DNA of 64,000 nt. It comes from Gracilibacillus alcaliphilus (GTDB lineage Bacteria > Bacillota > Bacilli > Bacillales > Amphibacillaceae). A program made the translations under genes and the position numbers. Below the pieces are notes generated by a model. The model was not told the DNA's origin. It saw only the letters and a list, made by a program, of their open reading frames with translations, and did no database searches. This document shows positions 60,819 to 64,000 of the stretch, piece after piece; position 1 is the stretch's first letter, and each line of letters opens with the position of its first letter. The stretch is from positions 145,519 through 209,518 of the forward strand of contig NZ_JAFBFA010000006.1 in NCBI RefSeq assembly GCF_016909015.1. Reading direction: 5' to 3'.

Positions 60819-61703
60819 ATGAAAAAAAGAAAATGGACTGGTTTTGATCTAATCCTTGTATTATTAATGGCTTTTATTGTTGTAATTACTTTATATCCTT
60901 TTCTAAACATATTAGCGATATCACTGAATAATGCAGTTGATACGGCGAGGGGCGGTATTCATATCTGGCCGCGTGATTTCACCTTTGCCAACTATCAAGA
61001 GATATTTGGCAGTAATGACTTATTGTTGCAGGCATTCTTTATGTCCATTTTAAGAACCGTTGTTGGTACTATTACCGGGATTATTGCCAGTACGATGCTC
61101 GCTTATGTATTAAGCAGGAGAGATTTTGTTTTAAATGGCTTTGTGGGTTTCTTGTTGGTACTAACCATGTTTATCAGTGGTGGCTTAATTCCAGAATATA
61201 TGCTAATTCGGGAGTTAGGACTGATTAATGAATTTGGTGTTTATATCTGGCCCATGCTTATTTCGGCCTTTAACGTCATCATTATTCGTTCCTTTATGGA
61301 TAATCTGCCAGCCGCTTTAGAGGAATCGGCAAAAATGGATGGGGCAAATGACTTTATTATCTTTTCCAGAATTATTATTCCGCTTTGTCTGCCGGTTATC
61401 GCAACGATTGCGTTATTCCTAGCGGTTATGCAATGGAATAGTTGGTTTGATACGTATCTTTATGCCCGAAATAATCAGGCATTGACTACCTTACAATTTG
61501 AATTGATGAAAATCCTTGATAATGCCAATATCTCTAGCGGGGATATTACGTCACAGAATGCCGATGTGATTGCTGGTCAAACAAACCCGCAGTCGATTAA
61601 AATGGCGATTACCATTATTGCAACTGTTCCGATCCTGCTTGTTTATCCATTTTTGCAAAAATACTTTGTAACAGGATTAACACTGGGAGCGGTCAAAAGC
61701 TAG
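60819..61703 (+). CDS. Oligosaccharide ABC transporter permease, YtcP/LplC-type
   Basis: A 294-aa permease of the YtcP/LplC family with six helices, the EAA loop EESAKMDGANDFIIFSRIII, a periplasmic insertion around residues 220-260 typical of this subfamily, and C-terminus KYFVTGLTLGAVKS. AAAAAGAGGTG is the ribosome binding site, just downstream of repeat copy B. It pairs with the permease at 59558. Confidence 0.92.
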   Translation: MKKRKWTGFDLILVLLMAFIVVITLYPFLNILAISLNNAVDTARGGIHIWPRDFTFANYQEIFGSNDLLLQAFFMSILRTVVGTITGIIASTMLAYVLSRRDFVLNGFVGFLLVLTMFISGGLIPEYMLIRELGLINEFGVYIWPMLISAFNVIIIRSFMDNLPAALEESAKMDGANDFIIFSRIIIPLCLPVIATIALFLAVMQWNSWFDTYLYARNNQALTTLQFELMKILDNANISSGDITSQNADVIAGQTNPQSIKMAITIIATVPILLVYPFLQKYFVTGLTLGAVKS

Positions 61704-61753
61704 TATCCATGCAAGATACTATATATGTCAATAAAATATGGAGGGGAAAACAG

Positions 61754-63421
61754 ATGAAGAGAAAAATAACTAGCATGTCGTTATGGATGTTAGTCATGAT
61801 GGCTGTTGTATTCTTAGCAGCCTGCAGTGACGATTCTAGTTCAGACCAATCATCTGATGGCAATTCAGATGAACCGATCACCTTGACACTCTTTAATGCG
61901 GATGGGGAAGAAAAGACCTTTGATGATCCAGTAGCACAGAAAATTACAGAAGAAACAGGTGTTAAACTGGAAATAGACTATCCAGTTGGCGGCAGTGATG
62001 AAGCGGTACCATTAATGATTGCCAGCGGTGATTATCCGGATTTAATCTTTGCCAAGGGAGATCTGGGCAAATTGATTGAAGCAGGAGGCGTGATCAAGCT
62101 AGACGATCTTATCGAGGAAAAAGGCGATAATATAAAGCAAATGTATGGCGACCAATTAGATCGTTTACGAAATTCGATTGATGATCCAAGCATCTATACT
62201 GTTGGGACATATGGTGTAGAGAATGCACATTGGGAAACAAGTGGTACATTTCAAATTCAACTTGATGTATTACGTGAACTAGGTTATCCAGAGATTAATA
62301 CGCTTGAGGAATTTGAGGCGGCTATTACAGAATATGTCGAAATGCATCCAGAAATAGATGGACAAAAAACAATCCCATTATCATTATTGGGAAGTGATTG
62401 GCGCTGGTTAATTACTGTTGGTGATCCGGCTTCAGCAGCTTCAGGTATCCCAGGAGATGGACAATGGGCAATAGATGATGAAACAGGAGAAGCAACGTAT
62501 AAATTTTTATTACCAGAATTAAAGGAATACTTCCGTTGGTTAAATGGTATGAACGATAAAGGATTATTAGATCCTGAGTCTTTTACCCATACGTATGATA
62601 CGTATATTTCGAAATTATCGTCTGGTCGAGTTCTTTCTGTCGCAGATCAAGATTGGAATATATCGGATGCCGATGCTGCATTGGTATCAGATGGGAAGGA
62701 ATGGCGTACTTATGCACCACTACCGGTCACCCTTGGTGAAGAATATGTTTCACAAGGATTAAAGGATTATGGCTACTCTGGAGGATGGGGGATAGCAATT
62801 TCCTCTACTAGTGAATATCAAGAAGAGGCATTCGAATTTTTAGATTGGATGGCCTCTGAAGAAGCACAAATCCTAGTGAACTGGGGTATTGAAGGTGAAA
62901 ATTATGATGTAGTTGACGGTAAACGTGTATTAAAAGAAGAGGATAGGGAAAGAAAGAATTCAGATAATAATTATGGTAAGGAAACAGGTGTAGGCTATTA
63001 TGTCTATCCATTCCCTCAATGGGGAAATGCAGCTCTGGATTCTAACGGTGAACCAATATCACCTGATACAGAGCAAGATATTATTGATAATTTTAATTCA
63101 GCAGAGAAGGAAGTCTTAGTAGAATATGATATGAATAATTGGATAGATTGGTTCCCTCCTACAGAAGAGTTAGGAGTTTCTAATCATGGGCAGGCTTTCA
63201 ATTATCCAATTAGTTCCGGAAGCGATTTAGAAATCATTCAACAGAAGGCCGATGATTTAACCGAACAAAGAATTACTCAAGCAATTCTTGGCAGCCCAGA
63301 TGATTTTGATGCTACTTGGGATGCGATGATAGATGAGCTGGAGGCAATGGATATTGAGAAAGCTAACCAAGAAATGACGCAAAAAACGTTGGAAATAATG
63401 GAGCTTTGGGGAACAAAATAA
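61754..63421 (+). CDS. Oligosaccharide-binding lipoprotein, LipO/LplA-type
   Basis: A 555-aa extracellular binding lipoprotein, longer than CUT1 maltose-type proteins and typical for LipO/LplA/YtcQ. The lipobox LAAC (Cys near 24) is followed by a Ser/Asp-rich linker. Family features include VGGSDEAVPLMIASGDYPDL, then IFAKGDLGKLIEAGGVIKL, and the C-terminal YPISSGSDLEI. The ATG at 61754 follows GGAGGGG; a frame 15 codons longer has none. It should bind xylo-oligosaccharide or aldouronate-type substrates, inferred from the neighbours. Confidence 0.92.
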   Translation: MKRKITSMSLWMLVMMAVVFLAACSDDSSSDQSSDGNSDEPITLTLFNADGEEKTFDDPVAQKITEETGVKLEIDYPVGGSDEAVPLMIASGDYPDLIFAKGDLGKLIEAGGVIKLDDLIEEKGDNIKQMYGDQLDRLRNSIDDPSIYTVGTYGVENAHWETSGTFQIQLDVLRELGYPEINTLEEFEAAITEYVEMHPEIDGQKTIPLSLLGSDWRWLITVGDPASAASGIPGDGQWAIDDETGEATYKFLLPELKEYFRWLNGMNDKGLLDPESFTHTYDTYISKLSSGRVLSVADQDWNISDADAALVSDGKEWRTYAPLPVTLGEEYVSQGLKDYGYSGGWGIAISSTSEYQEEAFEFLDWMASEEAQILVNWGIEGENYDVVDGKRVLKEEDRERKNSDNNYGKETGVGYYVYPFPQWGNAALDSNGEPISPDTEQDIIDNFNSAEKEVLVEYDMNNWIDWFPPTEELGVSNHGQAFNYPISSGSDLEIIQQKADDLTEQRITQAILGSPDDFDATWDAMIDELEAMDIEKANQEMTQKTLEIMELWGTK

Positions 63422-63429
63422 AGAGAAAA

Positions 63430-63475
63430 CAGAGCCTGAAACCATGTAGGAGTGGTCTTAGGCTTCCTCTTTTTA
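63430..63475 (+). terminator. Terminator of the LplB/YtcP/LipO operon
   Basis: AGCCTGAAACC pairs with GGTCTTAGGCT (about 63432-63464) with two mismatches, followed by TCCTCTTTTT. The following GH31 gene therefore has its own unit. Confidence 0.65.
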
Positions 63476-63580
63476 TCCCATAAGTTTCTTTTTTCTAAAA
63501 AAGGAAAGGCAAACAAACGCCCTGATAAATTTTCGTTAACAATAAAAAATATTGAATTCGCCAGAATAGGAGCAGATACA

Positions 63581-64000
63581 ATGAAATTCACAAACGGAAA
63601 CTGGCTAGTAAAAGAAGGCTATACAATTCATTTTCCGAAAACTGTACATGAAGTGAGGCAGGCAGATCAAAGTGTGGTGCTATATGCCCCATGTAACTGG
63701 ATTAACCACCGCGGGGCCACATTAACAGGACCGCTGCTGACGATTCGAATCTCTTCCCCGCTAGAAGATGTCTTTCGCATCCAAGCCTGGCATTTCACCG
63801 GCGGGGTGGAACAAGGCCCTTATTTTCCGGTGTTGACCGAGGCGAAGGCATTAGACGTGGACGATCAAGACGATATGATCACCCTGCAAACCGGCGGGTT
63901 TACGCTGACCATCGATAAACAGGCATTCGGACTTACCTTCACACGGGAAGGGGAAGTTGTGACTAAGATGGATGGCAAAGGGATTGCTTGGATTGATGGA
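63581..64000 (+). CDS. Glycoside hydrolase family 31, alpha-xylosidase (YicI-like), N-terminal part
   Basis: The first 140 codons of a gene that runs off the window end. The N-terminus MKFTNGNWLVKEGYTIHFPK is typical of YicI/XylS-type GH31 alpha-xylosidases, followed by the N-terminal beta-sandwich segment (RIQAWHFTGGVEQGPYFP) and GFTLTIDKQAFGLTF. The enzyme class removes alpha-linked xylose from xyloglucan oligosaccharides such as isoprimeverose. AGGAG precedes the ATG. The catalytic Asp lies outside the window. This gene is richer in GC than the upstream genes. Proximity to xylRAB and the importer fits intracellular use of imported xylo-oligosaccharides. Confidence 0.88.
   Translation, partial: MKFTNGNWLVKEGYTIHFPKTVHEVRQADQSVVLYAPCNWINHRGATLTGPLLTIRISSPLEDVFRIQAWHFTGGVEQGPYFPVLTEAKALDVDDQDDMITLQTGGFTLTIDKQAFGLTFTREGEVVTKMDGKGIAWIDG

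Noticed and set aside
60513..60822. 62-aa and 90-aa frames within repeat copy B
   Set aside because: They arise from the repeat itself and overlap permease genes in other frames. There is no similarity to known proteins beyond the repeat.
1..64000. CRISPR array, prophage, tRNA or rRNA genes
   Set aside because: I read for regular spaced repeats, tRNA-like cloverleaf motifs and phage genes and found none. The direct repeats seen are short and few.

Overview
The window is AT-rich, low-GC Firmicute DNA. Strong AAAGGAGG-type ribosome binding sites, many TTG/GTG starts, lipobox-type sugar-binding lipoproteins, XylR/XylAB, GlpP/GlpK/GlpD, a YesMN two-component pair and several CcpA (cre)-like sites all point to a Bacillaceae species. 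The acidic proteins and the gene mix suggest a halophilic or alkaliphilic genus such as Gracilibacillus or Amphibacillus, but this is inference. It is a carbohydrate-catabolism island. I see no rRNA, tRNA, CRISPR array, phage genes or intact transposase.

Layout. 1-10275: a truncated Gfo/Idh/MocA oxidoreductase, a TIM-barrel epimerase/isomerase, an orphan EIIA(Glc), a Zn-dependent sugar-alcohol-type dehydrogenase, a small membrane protein, a CUT1 sugar ABC importer (binding protein and two permeases), two more Gfo/Idh/MocA enzymes and a YesL-like protein. 10501-17423: a GntR/LacI-type regulator, an empty stretch of about 0.9 kb, a LacI regulator and a second CUT1 importer with its own YesL-like protein. 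17514-22185 (minus): a divergent PRPP synthetase, a small membrane protein and PEP carboxylase, with a TnpB-guide-like structured remnant between the first two. 22883-29844: the glycerol/dihydroxyacetone block glpP-glpK-glpD and dhaKLM, with a deleted P-loop kinase remnant between them. 29881-35346: a cluster of two Gfo/Idh/MocA enzymes, an AraC regulator, a DUF993 aldolase-like protein and a second TIM-barrel epimerase. 36120-40530: a WYL regulator, an NmrA-like reductase, a DrrAB-type exporter and a GNAT acetyltransferase. 41230-47653: a third CUT1 importer, a GntR/FCD regulator and two more Gfo/Idh/MocA enzymes. 48203-53768: a small anchored protein, xylR, xylA and xylB. 53961-64000: YesMN, YesL, a DUF4340 protein, an LplB/YtcP/LipO-type oligosaccharide importer and the start of a GH31 alpha-xylosidase.

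How it works together. Four binding-protein-dependent sugar importers are present, none with its own ATPase, so all probably share an MsmX-type ATPase encoded elsewhere. Seven Gfo/Idh/MocA proteins (one truncated by the window edge) and two metal-dependent TIM-barrel proteins suggest oxidation-elimination-hydration-reduction routes through keto-sugars, as characterised for levoglucosan, rather than ordinary kinase/aldolase routes. Xylose units from xylo-oligosaccharides, released by the GH31 enzyme, can enter XylA/XylB. Glycerol and dihydroxyacetone feed glycolysis, and PEP carboxylase is anaplerotic. Cre-like sites lie at several promoters, so catabolite repression probably coordinates the island.

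Non-coding structure is plentiful. There are three copies of one small inverted-end repeat (one inside a permease operon, one nearly fully deleted), a second terminal-inverted-repeat element after the gene at 48203, a third Bacillaceae-type repeat between xylA and xylB, a candidate minus-strand sRNA near 47.9 kb, and several strong palindromes.
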